This document shows, piece by piece, positions 43,853-53,314 of a stretch of 64,000 nt of DNA (positions are counted from its first letter, which is position 1; each line of letters begins with the position of its first letter). This DNA is from an uncultured Clostridium sp. (GTDB taxonomy: Bacteria > Bacillota > Clostridia > TANB77 > CAG-508). Where the stretch lies: the NCBI GenBank assembly GCA_900554365.1, contig USGY01000004.1, positions 1 through 64,000 of the forward strand, in the 5' to 3' direction. Under the pieces are notes generated by a model, which ran no database searches, was not told the origin of the DNA, and saw only the letters and a list, made by a program, of their open reading frames with translations. A program made the translations under genes and the position numbers.

Positions 43853-46243
43853 ATGAAAAATAAAAATGAATTAAATTATAAAGATTTAAAAATGACTTGT
43901 GATCCTAATGTATTTAAATTTGAATCTACTGCTGATTTGGAATCTATACAAGACGGAATTGGTCAAGAAAGAGGTATTAGTGCATTAGAATTTTGTTTAC
44001 AAGTTGATGTAAAAGGTTACAATTTATATATTGAAGGTCCTAGTGGAGTAGGAAAAACTTTATATACTAAAAACTATTTACAAAAAATAGCTGCAAAAAA
44101 GAAAGCTCCATCTGATTGGTGCTATGTATATAATTTTGAAACTCCAAATGAGCCTATTGCTGTTGAATTACCAGCTGGTAAAGGAAAAGAATTTAGAGAT
44201 GATATGGAAAGCTTTATAAAAGATATCAAAAAAGATATTAAAAAGACTTTTAATAATGATGATTTTGAAAAAGAAAAAGCTTTAATAAAACAAGAATTTG
44301 AGTCAAAACGTTCTGCTTTACTAGATAAGTTAAATAATAATGCTTCAAAACATAATTTTCAAGTAAAAGCTGCTCAAAATGGAATTTACATGATGCCAAT
44401 TGTTGATGGTAAAGTACTTGAAGAAGAAGAATTTAATAAATTAGATGATGAAATAAAAAAACAATATGAAGAAAAATCAGTTTTAGTTCAAGAACAAATT
44501 ATGACTGCAATAAGTCAAATTAAAGACATTGAACGTCAATCTGATAAAAAGATTTCAGAATGGCAATCAAATGTAGCATTACTTACTGTAAATGTTCATA
44601 TTAATTATTTAAAATCAAAATATAAGAGAAATAAAAAAATAAATCATTTCTTAAATGATGTTAAACAAGATGTATTAAAAAATATCCCTACATTTTTAGA
44701 AGATCCTTCTAAAAATCAAAGCCCTCAACAGCCTGTAAATCCTGCTATGAGAAAGCAAGACCCATGTTTGAATTATAGAGTTAATCTTTTTGTTGATAAT
44801 TCAAACAAAGAAGGTGCTCCTGTTATTATGGATTCTAACTATTCATATAGCAATATTTTTGGAGCTGTTGAATATGAAAATTATTATGGTGCTTTAAAAA
44901 CTGATCACACAATGTTAAAACCAGGTCTTATGCAACAAGCTAATGGAGGTTATATTATATTCCAGGCTAAAGATTTATTATCTAATGGAGTATGTTATGA
45001 GGCTCTAAAAAAAGCTTTAAGAGTAAAACAAGTTGCTATTGAAAATGCAAATGAACAACATTCATCTATGGTTTTAATTTCTTTAAAACCTGAGCCAATT
45101 CCTCTTAATTTAAAAGTTATATTAATTGGAAATGCACAAATTTATCAAACTCTTTTAGCTATGGATTCTGACTTTAGAAAATTATTTAAAGCTAAAGTAG
45201 AATTTGAAGAAACTGCCCCTCTTACAGTTGAAAATTTAAATAAATTATCACAAATTATTCATGGATATTGTGAATATGAGGATTTACCCCCTTTAGATAG
45301 AGAAGCTATGGCTAAGTTGGTTGAATATGGTTCAAAATTAGCAGGAAGTCACAGTAAAATTTCTACTAGATTTGATGATTTAATGCAAGTAGTCGGAGAA
45401 GCTGCGACATGGGCTAAAATTTCTAGATCAAAAATTATTACTCCAAAATTCATAGACAAAGCTTTAAAAGAACGTATTGAAAGAGTAAAAAAATATGATG
45501 AAAAGTATTTAGAAATGATTAAAGAAAATACACTTTTAATTGATACTTCAGGATTTAAAGTTGGTCAGTTAAATGGTTTAACTGTTTTATCTATAGGTGA
45601 TTATTCTTTTGGTAAACCTGCTAAAATAACTGTAAACACTTATACTGGGAAAAATGGAATTGTTAATATAGAAAGGGAAGTTGAAATTTCAGGTCCTTCT
45701 CATTCTAAAGGTGTTTTAATTTTAACAGGATATTTGGGCGAAATGTTTGCTCAAGATATTCCTTTATGTTTAACTGCAAGTATTTGTTTTGAACAATTAT
45801 ATAATGGTGTTGATGGAGATAGTGCTTCTAGTACAGAATTATATGGACTTCTTTCTAGTTTGTCTGGAATTCCTATTAATCAATCAATTGCAGTTACAGG
45901 TTCTGTTAATCAAAAAGGTCAAATACAGCCTATTGGTGGAGTTAATGAAAAAATTGAAGGATTTTTCCAAGTTTGCCAAGTTCGTGGTTTAGATGGTAGC
46001 CATGGAGTTATGATTCCCGTACAAAATATTGATAATTTACAACTTTCTTCTGAAGTCGTTCAAGCTGTAAAAGATAAGAAATTCCATATTTATGCTGTTT
46101 CTACAATTGAAGAAGGTATTGAAGTTTTAACAGGTGTTCCTGCTGGTAGAAAAGATAAAGATGGACACTTCCCTGCTGGAACTATTAATTATTTAGTTTA
46201 TGAAAAATTAAAAAAATATGCTAAAATAACAGAAAATAAATAA
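43853..46243 (+). CDS. Lon-like AAA+ protease
   Basis: 796 residues. EGPSGVGKTLYTKNYL near residue 65 is Walker A; a long coiled-coil insertion follows (residues about 110-270); the second AAA part has MDSDFRKLFKAKVEFEET. The C-terminal protease domain has GDSASSTELYG with the catalytic Ser and GGVNEKIEGFFQ with the Lys. This is the LonB/AAA_32 type without the classic Lon N-domain. Starts after GGAGG; a single-gene unit. Confidence 0.9.
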   Translation: MKNKNELNYKDLKMTCDPNVFKFESTADLESIQDGIGQERGISALEFCLQVDVKGYNLYIEGPSGVGKTLYTKNYLQKIAAKKKAPSDWCYVYNFETPNEPIAVELPAGKGKEFRDDMESFIKDIKKDIKKTFNNDDFEKEKALIKQEFESKRSALLDKLNNNASKHNFQVKAAQNGIYMMPIVDGKVLEEEEFNKLDDEIKKQYEEKSVLVQEQIMTAISQIKDIERQSDKKISEWQSNVALLTVNVHINYLKSKYKRNKKINHFLNDVKQDVLKNIPTFLEDPSKNQSPQQPVNPAMRKQDPCLNYRVNLFVDNSNKEGAPVIMDSNYSYSNIFGAVEYENYYGALKTDHTMLKPGLMQQANGGYIIFQAKDLLSNGVCYEALKKALRVKQVAIENANEQHSSMVLISLKPEPIPLNLKVILIGNAQIYQTLLAMDSDFRKLFKAKVEFEETAPLTVENLNKLSQIIHGYCEYEDLPPLDREAMAKLVEYGSKLAGSHSKISTRFDDLMQVVGEAATWAKISRSKIITPKFIDKALKERIERVKKYDEKYLEMIKENTLLIDTSGFKVGQLNGLTVLSIGDYSFGKPAKITVNTYTGKNGIVNIEREVEISGPSHSKGVLILTGYLGEMFAQDIPLCLTASICFEQLYNGVDGDSASSTELYGLLSSLSGIPINQSIAVTGSVNQKGQIQPIGGVNEKIEGFFQVCQVRGLDGSHGVMIPVQNIDNLQLSSEVVQAVKDKKFHIYAVSTIEEGIEVLTGVPAGRKDKDGHFPAGTINYLVYEKLKKYAKITENK

Positions 46244-46249
46244 TTTTAA

Positions 46250-46290
46250 AAATAATAAGCGAAGTTTATTAAAAACCTCGCTTATTTTTA
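46250..46290. terminator. Bidirectional terminator
   Basis: AATAAGCGAAG / CTCGCTTATTTTT stem between the convergent Lon-like gene and the DUF4363 gene. Confidence 0.7.
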
Positions 46291-46293
46291 TTT

Positions 46294-46698
46294 TTAAAAA
46301 ATATTTTTTAAATTAAATGCATATTTTTCTTCTATGTGTTTTAAGCCATATTTTGTTTCATCAAGTTCTTTAATAGAATCATTGTACATTTGATTTTCTA
46401 CTAAACTTCTTAAATTTATTAAATTTGTTTCTACTTTTTCTAATTCATCATGTTCTATAAAATATGCTAGTTTATCATTTTTTGTATTCCATTCTTTTTC
46501 TATTTGTGATAATTTACTATCAATTTCTTTTTGATTTGCCTCTTCTTTTTTATCTTCTTTGTTTATTAGTTCTCCTTTTAAATCTTCAAGTTTACTTATT
46601 AATTCTTCACTTGTATGTTTTGTATATTTTTGAGTTATATAATTTCCTATACAAATTAATATTAAAATTATTAAACATATCCATATTTCCTTTTTCAT
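46294..46698 (-). CDS. DUF4363 family membrane-anchored protein
   Basis: 134 residues from ATG at 46698 after AAGGAG. One N-terminal membrane helix (IWICLIILILICIGNYI), then a Lys/Glu-rich helical domain outside. In many Clostridia, DUF4363 genes lie next to YetF/DUF421 genes, as here (10 bases apart). Function unknown; an association with spores is suggested by the partner. Confidence 0.75.
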   Translation of the reverse strand: MKKEIWICLIILILICIGNYITQKYTKHTSEELISKLEDLKGELINKEDKKEEANQKEIDSKLSQIEKEWNTKNDKLAYFIEHDELEKVETNLINLRSLVENQMYNDSIKELDETKYGLKHIEEKYAFNLKNIF

Positions 46699-46708
46699 AT
46701 AAATCTCC

Positions 46709-47380
46709 TTACTTATTTTTGGCTTGACAAAATATTTGTCCTTTTCCATCTAAAGTAACAATAAGAGCATCTTCTGGTTTTATATTAAATTTATCAGTTT
46801 GTTTTTTTAACCAATTATAATTTTTTCCTATTTCTTTTAAATTTTGACTCATGATTTTTCCATCTATTACTAAATCATAAGGTATTCCTTCATATTCGGG
46901 TACTATATTAAAATCTTCTGGAATTGTATTTCTTTTTTCAGGTTTTGGAATTACTGTTACTTGCCCACTTGTTTCTAATATTGCATATTCTACATCACCT
47001 AAATTGAAAATATTGTTTCCTCTTAATCTTTCTTCTAATTCATTTATTGTAAATCTCTCTTTTTTTAAGTTTTCTTCATTTATTTTTCCTCTATATATTA
47101 ATATACTTGGTTTACCACATATAACTTCTCTTGCTTTTAAACTCTTTAAATTAATTACTGATATTAATAAATGCATTGCAAGTAATCCACAAATTGGTAT
47201 TATTCCATTAAAAATAGGTATTCCTATTTCTGTCATTGGTATTGATGCTAAATCTGCAATCATTATTGATATTGCAAGTTCAAATGGCTGAAGTTGCCCT
47301 ATTTCTCTTTTTCCCATTAATCTCATTACTACTAAAACTACTATATACAAAACAATTGCTCTAAAAAAAGTAATTAACAT
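46709..47380 (-). CDS. YetF/DUF421 membrane protein
   Basis: 223 residues. Three N-terminal helices (ITFFRAIVLYIVVLVVMRLMG onward) carry the family motif MGKREIGQLQPFELAI. The soluble C-terminal domain follows (GKPSILIYRGKINEENLKKE, DVEYAILETSGQVTVIPK). In Bacillus, relatives are found in spore membranes. It is paired with the DUF4363 gene. Confidence 0.87.
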   Translation of the reverse strand: MLITFFRAIVLYIVVLVVMRLMGKREIGQLQPFELAISIMIADLASIPMTEIGIPIFNGIIPICGLLAMHLLISVINLKSLKAREVICGKPSILIYRGKINEENLKKERFTINELEERLRGNNIFNLGDVEYAILETSGQVTVIPKPEKRNTIPEDFNIVPEYEGIPYDLVIDGKIMSQNLKEIGKNYNWLKKQTDKFNIKPEDALIVTLDGKGQIFCQAKNK

Positions 47381-47538
47381 TTTCTTTCCTCTCTTTTTTT
47401 ATTGTTTTTTTCATTTTTTGCTTTTTTTAACTTTTTTATTCAATTTTTCAGGTATAATTTTTTTATTTTAGTGAATAATAAACTTAGAACCTTAAATTTT
47501 TTCTCAACGAATTTTTTTAAACTAAGGAGGTTATCAAA

Positions 47539-47913
47539 ATGTCAGAAGTACAAGGTAATAATGCAGAAAGTGGTTCTTCCACTGCATGGCAAATAATAGG
47601 TAGACTTATAGCTGCTGCTGTAGTTTTGGCTATTACTGCATTTTTCACACCCGGATTTACAATAAACAACATTTGGACTTTAGCAATTGCTGCAATCGTT
47701 CTTACTGTAATTGACTATTTAGTAATAAAATTTACAGGATTACATGCAAGTCCATTTGGTAAGGGATTTGTTGGATTCGCATTGGCCGCTATTTTATTAT
47801 ATGTAACCCAATTCTTTGTTGCTGGTTACTCAATTTCATGGATAGCTGCAATAATTGGTGCTCTTATTTATGGTGTTGTTGATTACTTTATTCCTGGAAA
47901 TCAACAAATGTAG
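47539..47913 (+). CDS. Phage-holin-4-like (YvlD-type) membrane protein
   Basis: 124 residues, four hydrophobic helices (IIGRLIAAAVVLAITAFF; NIWTLAIAAIVLTVIDYLV; GFVGFALAAILLYVTQFF; WIAAIIGALIYGVVDYF). The pattern FFTPGFTINNIWTLAIAA is that of PF04020-type proteins, usually chromosomal envelope proteins rather than phage genes. No phage genes are nearby. Starts after AAGGAGG. Confidence 0.75.
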   Translation: MSEVQGNNAESGSSTAWQIIGRLIAAAVVLAITAFFTPGFTINNIWTLAIAAIVLTVIDYLVIKFTGLHASPFGKGFVGFALAAILLYVTQFFVAGYSISWIAAIIGALIYGVVDYFIPGNQQM

Positions 47914-47917
47914 TAAT

Positions 47918-47970
47918 TAAAAAGACAAATTACTTTATTAGCTTTAATAAAATAATTTGTCTTTTTCTTT
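47918..47970. terminator. Bidirectional terminator
   Basis: AAAAAGACAAATTA / TAATTTGTCTTTTT stem between convergent genes. Confidence 0.75.
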
Positions 47971-47974
47971 TTTA

Positions 47975-48640
47975 TTAATATTTTTCTACGATTTCATTTT
48001 TATTTTTATAAATACTATTTGCAGGAATTACACCTCTAACACAAGATAGCGGATATATATTTGAACCTCTTCCTACTACTGTTCCAGGATTTAAAACACT
48101 GTTGCATCCAACTTCTACATTGTCTCCAAGCATTGCTCCAAATTTCTTTAATCCTGTTTCTATTTTTTCTTCTTTTCCTTTTACAACTACTAATTTTTTA
48201 TCTGATTTTACATTAGAAGTTATTGATCCAGCACCCATATGTGCTTTAAATCCTAATATAGAATCTCCTACATAATTATAATGAGGTACTTGAACTTTGT
48301 TGAACAAAATTACATTTTTTAATTCTGTTGAATTGCCAACAACTGCTCCATTACCAACAATTGCTTTTCCTCTAATAAATGCACAATGTCTTATTTCTGC
48401 ATCTTCTCCAATAATTGTAGGTCCATTTATATATGCTGTTGGAGCTACTTTGGCTGATTTAGCTACCCAAATATTTTCTCCTCTTTTTTCAAACTTATTA
48501 GGATCTAATGTATTACCTAGTTCTATTATAAAACTTTCTATTTTAGATAGAGCTTCCCATGGATATGTAACACTTTCTAATAATTTTTTTGCTATTGTTT
48601 CATCTAAATTATATAAATTTTTTATTTTACATTCTTCCAT
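47975..48640 (-). CDS. Left-handed beta-helix acyltransferase/uridylyltransferase-like protein
   Basis: 221 residues from ATG at 48640, after AGAAGGAG. Hexapeptide repeats (VAKSAKVAPTAYINGPTIIG and onward) form a left-handed beta helix as in the C-terminal half of GlmU; HMGAGSITSNVKSDKK is the GlmU-like loop. No nucleotidyltransferase domain is attached, but a UDP-sugar pyrophosphorylase is the next gene upstream. Together they may make an acetylated UDP-sugar. Confidence 0.8.
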   Translation of the reverse strand: MEECKIKNLYNLDETIAKKLLESVTYPWEALSKIESFIIELGNTLDPNKFEKRGENIWVAKSAKVAPTAYINGPTIIGEDAEIRHCAFIRGKAIVGNGAVVGNSTELKNVILFNKVQVPHYNYVGDSILGFKAHMGAGSITSNVKSDKKLVVVKGKEEKIETGLKKFGAMLGDNVEVGCNSVLNPGTVVGRGSNIYPLSCVRGVIPANSIYKNKNEIVEKY

Positions 48641-48674
48641 TTTTATTTCTCCTTCTCTACTTATAAAATAAGCT

Positions 48675-49931
48675 TTAATTATTTTTTGATTGTCTACTCC
48701 AATATTTTTCATATAATTCTTTAGCAGTTTTTGGGCTATCCACACCATCTTTATTTTTTACTGGTGCAAAGTCATCTTCTCTCTTTCCTCTTAAAATTGC
48801 AATATCATCAAAAAATTCAAATGCATCAAAAATAAATGATTCAAATTTATATGAATTTGGTTCTGTAGGAATAATTTCTTTTCCACTTTCATCAATATAT
48901 GAATTCTTTTTAAATGCTTTATGATATATAAGAGGTTCTTTACTTATTTTTTCTATTGCATCAATTGTAAATAAGTTACACATTATATGTGATTCTCCAA
49001 ATTTTAATTCTCCATCATTATCTACTTCTTCTGCCATTTTTTCTGGAAGTTCAGTATATTCAATAACTTTAGGATGGTTATTCATTTTACAAAATACTCC
49101 AACTCTTTCATGTGGATTTGCTTTTACAACTGATTTAGAAGCAATTTGTACTCCTTTTTTTATAGCCATTCCAAGTAATGTTACATCAGCCATTTTTAAT
49201 AAAGCATTATCAACACTACCAATAAATACCCATTTAATTCCTTTTTCTTTCATATCTGCTAAACATCCACTTGCTCTTAATGATGAGTATGTTCCACCAT
49301 TTCCGTCTGATGCTTCTTTTATTTTATAATCTTTGCTTATTAATAATTTTCCTTCTGTATCTACTAGTGGTAATTCGCTTTGTTTAAATACTATTACACT
49401 ATTTTTATCATATCCAAAATAATTATTTTTTTCTAAGAAGTTAACTGTATCTTCGTTATTTTCTTTACTTGTCATTATGTACCATGGAATAACTGTATTG
49501 TATTTTTTATTTGCTTCTTGTAAGTTATCTGCTAAGATTTCAAATAAATATTTTCCTTTTCCATATACATCTAATTTAAATGTTCCTTTAGGTCCTGTAT
49601 GCCCTAGTCTTGTTCCTTGGCCCCCTGCCATTGTTACTACAGCATATTTTCCGCTTCTTATAATTTCTTCTCCTAGTTTATCAAATTCTTCTTTTTGTTC
49701 TTTGGTTAATTTTGCTTTATCTAAATAAGATATTGGTTCTATTTTGTTTTCTTTAAATTCAACTTCTTTTTTTGTATTTTCATATAATTCCATTATTTGT
49801 TGAAAATCTATTTGACCTATTTGATTTATTAATTCTTGCTTTTTTACTTCGTCTAATTTTTTAAATAATTTAGCTATATGTATTTGACCATAGCTATTTA
49901 ATAGACTTATAGCTTCTTCTTCTTTAACCAT
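48675..49931 (-). CDS. UDP-N-acetylhexosamine/UTP-hexose pyrophosphorylase (UAP type)
   Basis: 418 residues from ATG at 49931, nine bases after AAGGG. VTMAGGQGTRLGHTGPKGTF is the signature of the eukaryotic-type UAP/AGX family, distinct from GlmU and GalU. TYSSLRASGCLADMKEKGIK and FIGSVDNALLKMADVTLLG complete the UTP site, and FESFIFDAFEFFDD is the C-terminal block. The product is probably UDP-GlcNAc, UDP-GalNAc or UDP-Glc. Confidence 0.85.
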   Translation of the reverse strand: MVKEEEAISLLNSYGQIHIAKLFKKLDEVKKQELINQIGQIDFQQIMELYENTKKEVEFKENKIEPISYLDKAKLTKEQKEEFDKLGEEIIRSGKYAVVTMAGGQGTRLGHTGPKGTFKLDVYGKGKYLFEILADNLQEANKKYNTVIPWYIMTSKENNEDTVNFLEKNNYFGYDKNSVIVFKQSELPLVDTEGKLLISKDYKIKEASDGNGGTYSSLRASGCLADMKEKGIKWVFIGSVDNALLKMADVTLLGMAIKKGVQIASKSVVKANPHERVGVFCKMNNHPKVIEYTELPEKMAEEVDNDGELKFGESHIMCNLFTIDAIEKISKEPLIYHKAFKKNSYIDESGKEIIPTEPNSYKFESFIFDAFEFFDDIAILRGKREDDFAPVKNKDGVDSPKTAKELYEKYWSRQSKNN

Positions 49932-50038
49932 TCTATTCATCCCTTCATATTTTTTGCTATATTATATGATATTTTTAGTAGTGTTATTGTACCACAAGTA
50001 CTTATAATTAGCAATACTTTATTAAAATCAATTAAACT

Positions 50039-50075
50039 TGTCATATTTACCCTAAAAAATAAATATATATTAACT
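50039..50075 (+). promoter_or_regulatory. Possible sigma-E promoter of spoIVA
   Basis: GTCATATTT followed 14-15 bases later by ATATATATT, a loose match to mother-cell sigma-E promoters. spoIVA is a sigma-E gene in Bacillus. Confidence 0.3.
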
Positions 50076-50124
50076 AAAGTATTGAGTAGTACAAACATTT
50101 CTTAATTCAAAGGAGGTATTATAG

Positions 50125-51603
50125 ATGGATAATACAAAATTGTATCAAGACATCTCAAAAAGAACTGATGGTGATATTTATGTAGGAGTTGTCGGTCCAG
50201 TTAGAACCGGAAAATCCACTTTTATAAAGAAATTTATGGATTTACTTGTAATTCCTAACATAGATAATGAATACAAAAAAGAACGTGCAAAAGATGAGCT
50301 TCCTCAAAGTGCAGGAGGCAAAACTATTATGACCACTGAGCCAAAATTTATTCCAAATGAAGCTATAGAAATCACTTTAGATAATAACTTAAAATTTAAA
50401 ACAAGATTGGTTGATTGCGTAGGTTATCTTGTTGATAATGCAATAGGCTATTTAGAAGATGATATGCCTAGAATGGTTAAAACTCCATGGTCTGATGAAG
50501 AAATTCCTTTTGAAAAAGCTGCAGAAATTGGAACTAAAAAAGTTATAGAAGAACATTCTACAATAGGAATTTTAGTCACAACTGATGGCACTATTACAGA
50601 CATTCCAAGAGAAGATTATATAAAAGCTGAAGAAAGAGTTGTAAGTGAATTAAAAAATTTAAATAAACCATTTATAATTTTATTAAATTCTGCTGAACCA
50701 AACTCTCAATATACTTTAGAACTTTCTCAAAAATTAACAGAAAAATATCAAACTGCAGTTCTTCCAATTAATTGTGAAAATCTTAGCATTAATGATATAA
50801 ATAATATTTTTTCTAAAGTATTATATGAATTTCCTGCAGATCAAGTAAGAATAAAATTTCCAAAATGGATTGATGGTCTTGATTTTTCTCATCCTTTAAA
50901 AACTGAATTATTTAATGAAATTAAAAACGCATTTGAAAATATAAATGTTTTAAAAGATGTCTCTGTTTGTGTTAATAAAATTAAAACAACAGAAATAATT
51001 GCAAATACTACAATTAGCGATATGCAATTAGGAACAGGAAATGTAAGTGTTAATATAACTTTAAAAGAAGAATTATTCTATAAAGTTCTAACAGAAATTA
51101 CAGGTGTTGATGTGGAAAATGAAGGCGATTTATTCCGTATAATTTCTGAATTATCTGTTACTAAGAAAAAATATGATAAAATTTCTTATGCACTAGATGA
51201 AGTAGAACGTAAAGGTTATGGCATTGTTACACCTTCTATTGACGAGCTTGTTTTAGAAGAACCTGAAATGGTTAAACAAGGTTCTCGATTTGGAGTGAAA
51301 TTAAAAGCTACTGCTCCATCAATTCATTTAATAAAAACAAATGTCCATACAGAAGTTTCTCCAATTGTAGGTTCTGAAAAGCAATCTGAAGAACTTGTTA
51401 ATTATTTACTTTCAGGCTTTGAAAATGATCCTAAGAAAATCTGGGAATCTAATATTTTTGGAAAAAGCTTACATGAGCTTGTAAATGAAGGGCTTCAAGC
51501 TAAACTTGCAAAAATGCCAGAAGATGCTCAAATAAAATTACAAGAAACCTTAGAGCGTATTGTTAATGAGGGTTCTGGTGGTTTAATATGCATTATTTTA
51601 TAA
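50125..51603 (+). CDS. spoIVA: Spore coat morphogenetic ATPase SpoIVA
   Basis: 492 residues, full length. SpoIVA polymerises with ATP on the forespore surface and forms the basement layer of the coat. IYVGVVGPVRTGKSTFIKKF is the Walker A region, DCVGYLVDNAIGYLEDDMPR the following switch region, and GGLICIIL at the C-terminus matches the hydrophobic end that anchors the protein. Starts after AAAGGAGG. Strong evidence that the organism sporulates. Confidence 0.97.
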   Translation: MDNTKLYQDISKRTDGDIYVGVVGPVRTGKSTFIKKFMDLLVIPNIDNEYKKERAKDELPQSAGGKTIMTTEPKFIPNEAIEITLDNNLKFKTRLVDCVGYLVDNAIGYLEDDMPRMVKTPWSDEEIPFEKAAEIGTKKVIEEHSTIGILVTTDGTITDIPREDYIKAEERVVSELKNLNKPFIILLNSAEPNSQYTLELSQKLTEKYQTAVLPINCENLSINDINNIFSKVLYEFPADQVRIKFPKWIDGLDFSHPLKTELFNEIKNAFENINVLKDVSVCVNKIKTTEIIANTTISDMQLGTGNVSVNITLKEELFYKVLTEITGVDVENEGDLFRIISELSVTKKKYDKISYALDEVERKGYGIVTPSIDELVLEEPEMVKQGSRFGVKLKATAPSIHLIKTNVHTEVSPIVGSEKQSEELVNYLLSGFENDPKKIWESNIFGKSLHELVNEGLQAKLAKMPEDAQIKLQETLERIVNEGSGGLICIIL

Positions 51604-51607
51604 AAAA

Positions 51608-51640
51608 TTAACCGTAGCCATATAGCTACGGTTATATTTT
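51608..51640. terminator. Bidirectional terminator
   Basis: AACCGTAGC / GCTACGGTT perfect stem with a six-base loop, followed by ATATTTTTATT, between convergent spoIVA and nrdI. Confidence 0.8.
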
Positions 51641-51996
51641 TATTGTTTACTTAAAATGTCTTTTATTTTTTCTATGTCTTCATCTGTTCCAGCATTTTCT
51701 ACTTTATATAAAAATGGAACATTATATTGTTCACTTATTTTATCTCCAGCTTGGCAATAAGCTTCGCCATATCCTGTGTCTCCACTTGCAATAACACCTT
51801 TTATTTTATCTCCATTTTTCTCTAAAAATGTTTCTACTTCATATGGTATATCTCCATAACCATCTGTATAAGTAAATAATATATATTCTTCTTGACATTC
51901 CTCGCTTCCATCTTCTATTCTTAATGGTTCTGAAACTTCAAGTCTGTTAATAATGCTTTCAACATTTCCTGTTCTTGATGCATAAACTATTTTCAT
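51640..51996 (-). CDS. nrdI: NrdI flavodoxin-like protein
   Basis: 118 residues. YASRTGNVESII is the flavin phosphate loop; YTDGYGDIPYEVETFLE and GVIASGDTGYGEAYCQAGDKIS are the NrdI core. NrdI activates the manganese cofactor of class Ib ribonucleotide reductase (NrdEF). nrdE and nrdF are not in the window, so it stands alone. Starts after AGGAGG. Confidence 0.88.
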   Translation of the reverse strand: MKIVYASRTGNVESIINRLEVSEPLRIEDGSEECQEEYILFTYTDGYGDIPYEVETFLEKNGDKIKGVIASGDTGYGEAYCQAGDKISEQYNVPFLYKVENAGTDEDIEKIKDILSKQ

Positions 51997-52075
51997 TTTT
52001 TCCTACCTCCTTACTAGGTTATTGTATTCAAATAATATAATTTTATTTATAAAATGTCAATAGTTTTCCAACAAT

Positions 52076-53194
52076 TTATTCTACTAAGTCAGGATAGTTA
52101 AAAACTTTTCCACCTGGAGTAAATTGTCCACTTGGTTTATGGTCTTTTGAAAATTCACTACTTCCTTTTAAGAAATATTTATATTTTGCACTTTTGCTTA
52201 CTTTTCTTCCACCTTCTGTAACAGGATCATCCCATGTACAATCTATTGCATACCAACTTCCATTTACTTCAACATAATTCCAAGCATGGTTTTCTGTCTG
52301 TCCATTTGTGTTTGTTCCTTCTCCTATTACTAATACACATGGTATTTGCATTCCATCCATAATATATTTAAAAGCTCTTGCATATCCCTCACAAACAGCA
52401 ACTTTATTTACTAAACAACCATATGCATTATAAATATTAGGTTGTGATATGCTTGTATCATATTCTGTATTATCTACTATATAATCATGAACCATTTTTA
52501 TATCATCATAATCATTTCCTGTTTTTTGTTCAACTAAATTTTCTCGTATTTGTTCCATTTGTTGTAAAGCTGATTCCACTTGATTTTTAGATGAAAATTC
52601 ATCAATTAAATAATTGTTTTCGTCACCATTATTTATATATACATTATATGTTGTATTTTTAGATTGTGTAGTTTTTTCAATATTTAAGTATAATTTATTT
52701 GGAGTTAAATAAAATACATCTGTATTATCATAAGTATATGCTTCAATTGCTGATTGATAATATTTTGATAATTCATCTTGCCCATTTTCATTATTTAATA
52801 TATTAGAAAAGCTGTTTCCAAGTTCTACTTTATAATTTCCGCTTCTCATTTTTTCTTTATTACTTTCAAATGCTTTATATATTGTTTTAGAAGCTGAATC
52901 TAATTGATTATAAAAATATTTATCAACATTTACTTTGCTGTAATCAACATTATTATTATTTGATGCTGATTTTATTCCATCTAAAACATTATTATTATTT
53001 ACTATTTTAGGTGCTTTTATTGTCTCTGTATCTACTGTATTTTCACTAGAAATTTGAGTTTGAAATTTTTCTGGTTCAGCAGATGCTTCTGAGGTTTTTA
53101 TCATATCCCAAGCTATATATCCTATAAAAGCCATTATTGATATTAAAAATGTCGAAATAATTGCTGTAATTAAAGCAGATATTTTATCTTTCAT
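52076..53194 (-). CDS. Membrane-anchored transglutaminase-like protein
   Basis: 372 residues from ATG at 53194 after AAAGGAG. One N-terminal membrane helix (ALITAIISTFLISIMAFIGYIAW would be cytosol-to-outside), an Asn-rich linker, and a C-terminal transglutaminase-like fold with the Cys-His-Asp triad: VAVCEGYARAFKY, NHAWNYVEVNGSWYAIDCTWDD. Probably an extracellular peptidase or crosslinking enzyme; substrate unknown. Divergent from the ger operon. Confidence 0.82.
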   Translation of the reverse strand: MKDKISALITAIISTFLISIMAFIGYIAWDMIKTSEASAEPEKFQTQISSENTVDTETIKAPKIVNNNNVLDGIKSASNNNNVDYSKVNVDKYFYNQLDSASKTIYKAFESNKEKMRSGNYKVELGNSFSNILNNENGQDELSKYYQSAIEAYTYDNTDVFYLTPNKLYLNIEKTTQSKNTTYNVYINNGDENNYLIDEFSSKNQVESALQQMEQIRENLVEQKTGNDYDDIKMVHDYIVDNTEYDTSISQPNIYNAYGCLVNKVAVCEGYARAFKYIMDGMQIPCVLVIGEGTNTNGQTENHAWNYVEVNGSWYAIDCTWDDPVTEGGRKVSKSAKYKYFLKGSSEFSKDHKPSGQFTPGGKVFNYPDLVE

Positions 53195-53256
53195 ATTTTG
53201 TCTCCTTTTTATGTTTTTCAAATTAAATTATAACATTTTTTTATTTTTTTAACTAG

Positions 53257-53287
53257 TATATTTTTTACTTTTTATTGTTATACTAAA
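53257..53287 (+). promoter_or_regulatory. Possible sigma-G promoter of the ger operon
   Basis: GTATA then, after about 18 bases, TATACTA; a loose match to forespore sigma-G promoters, which drive ger receptor operons in Bacillus. Confidence 0.3.
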
Positions 53288-53314
53288 AAAAATATTACTG
53301 AACTGGAGTAAATT

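Noticed and set aside
47539..47913. Prophage holin
   Set aside because: No phage genes nearby; the family is common as a chromosomal membrane protein.
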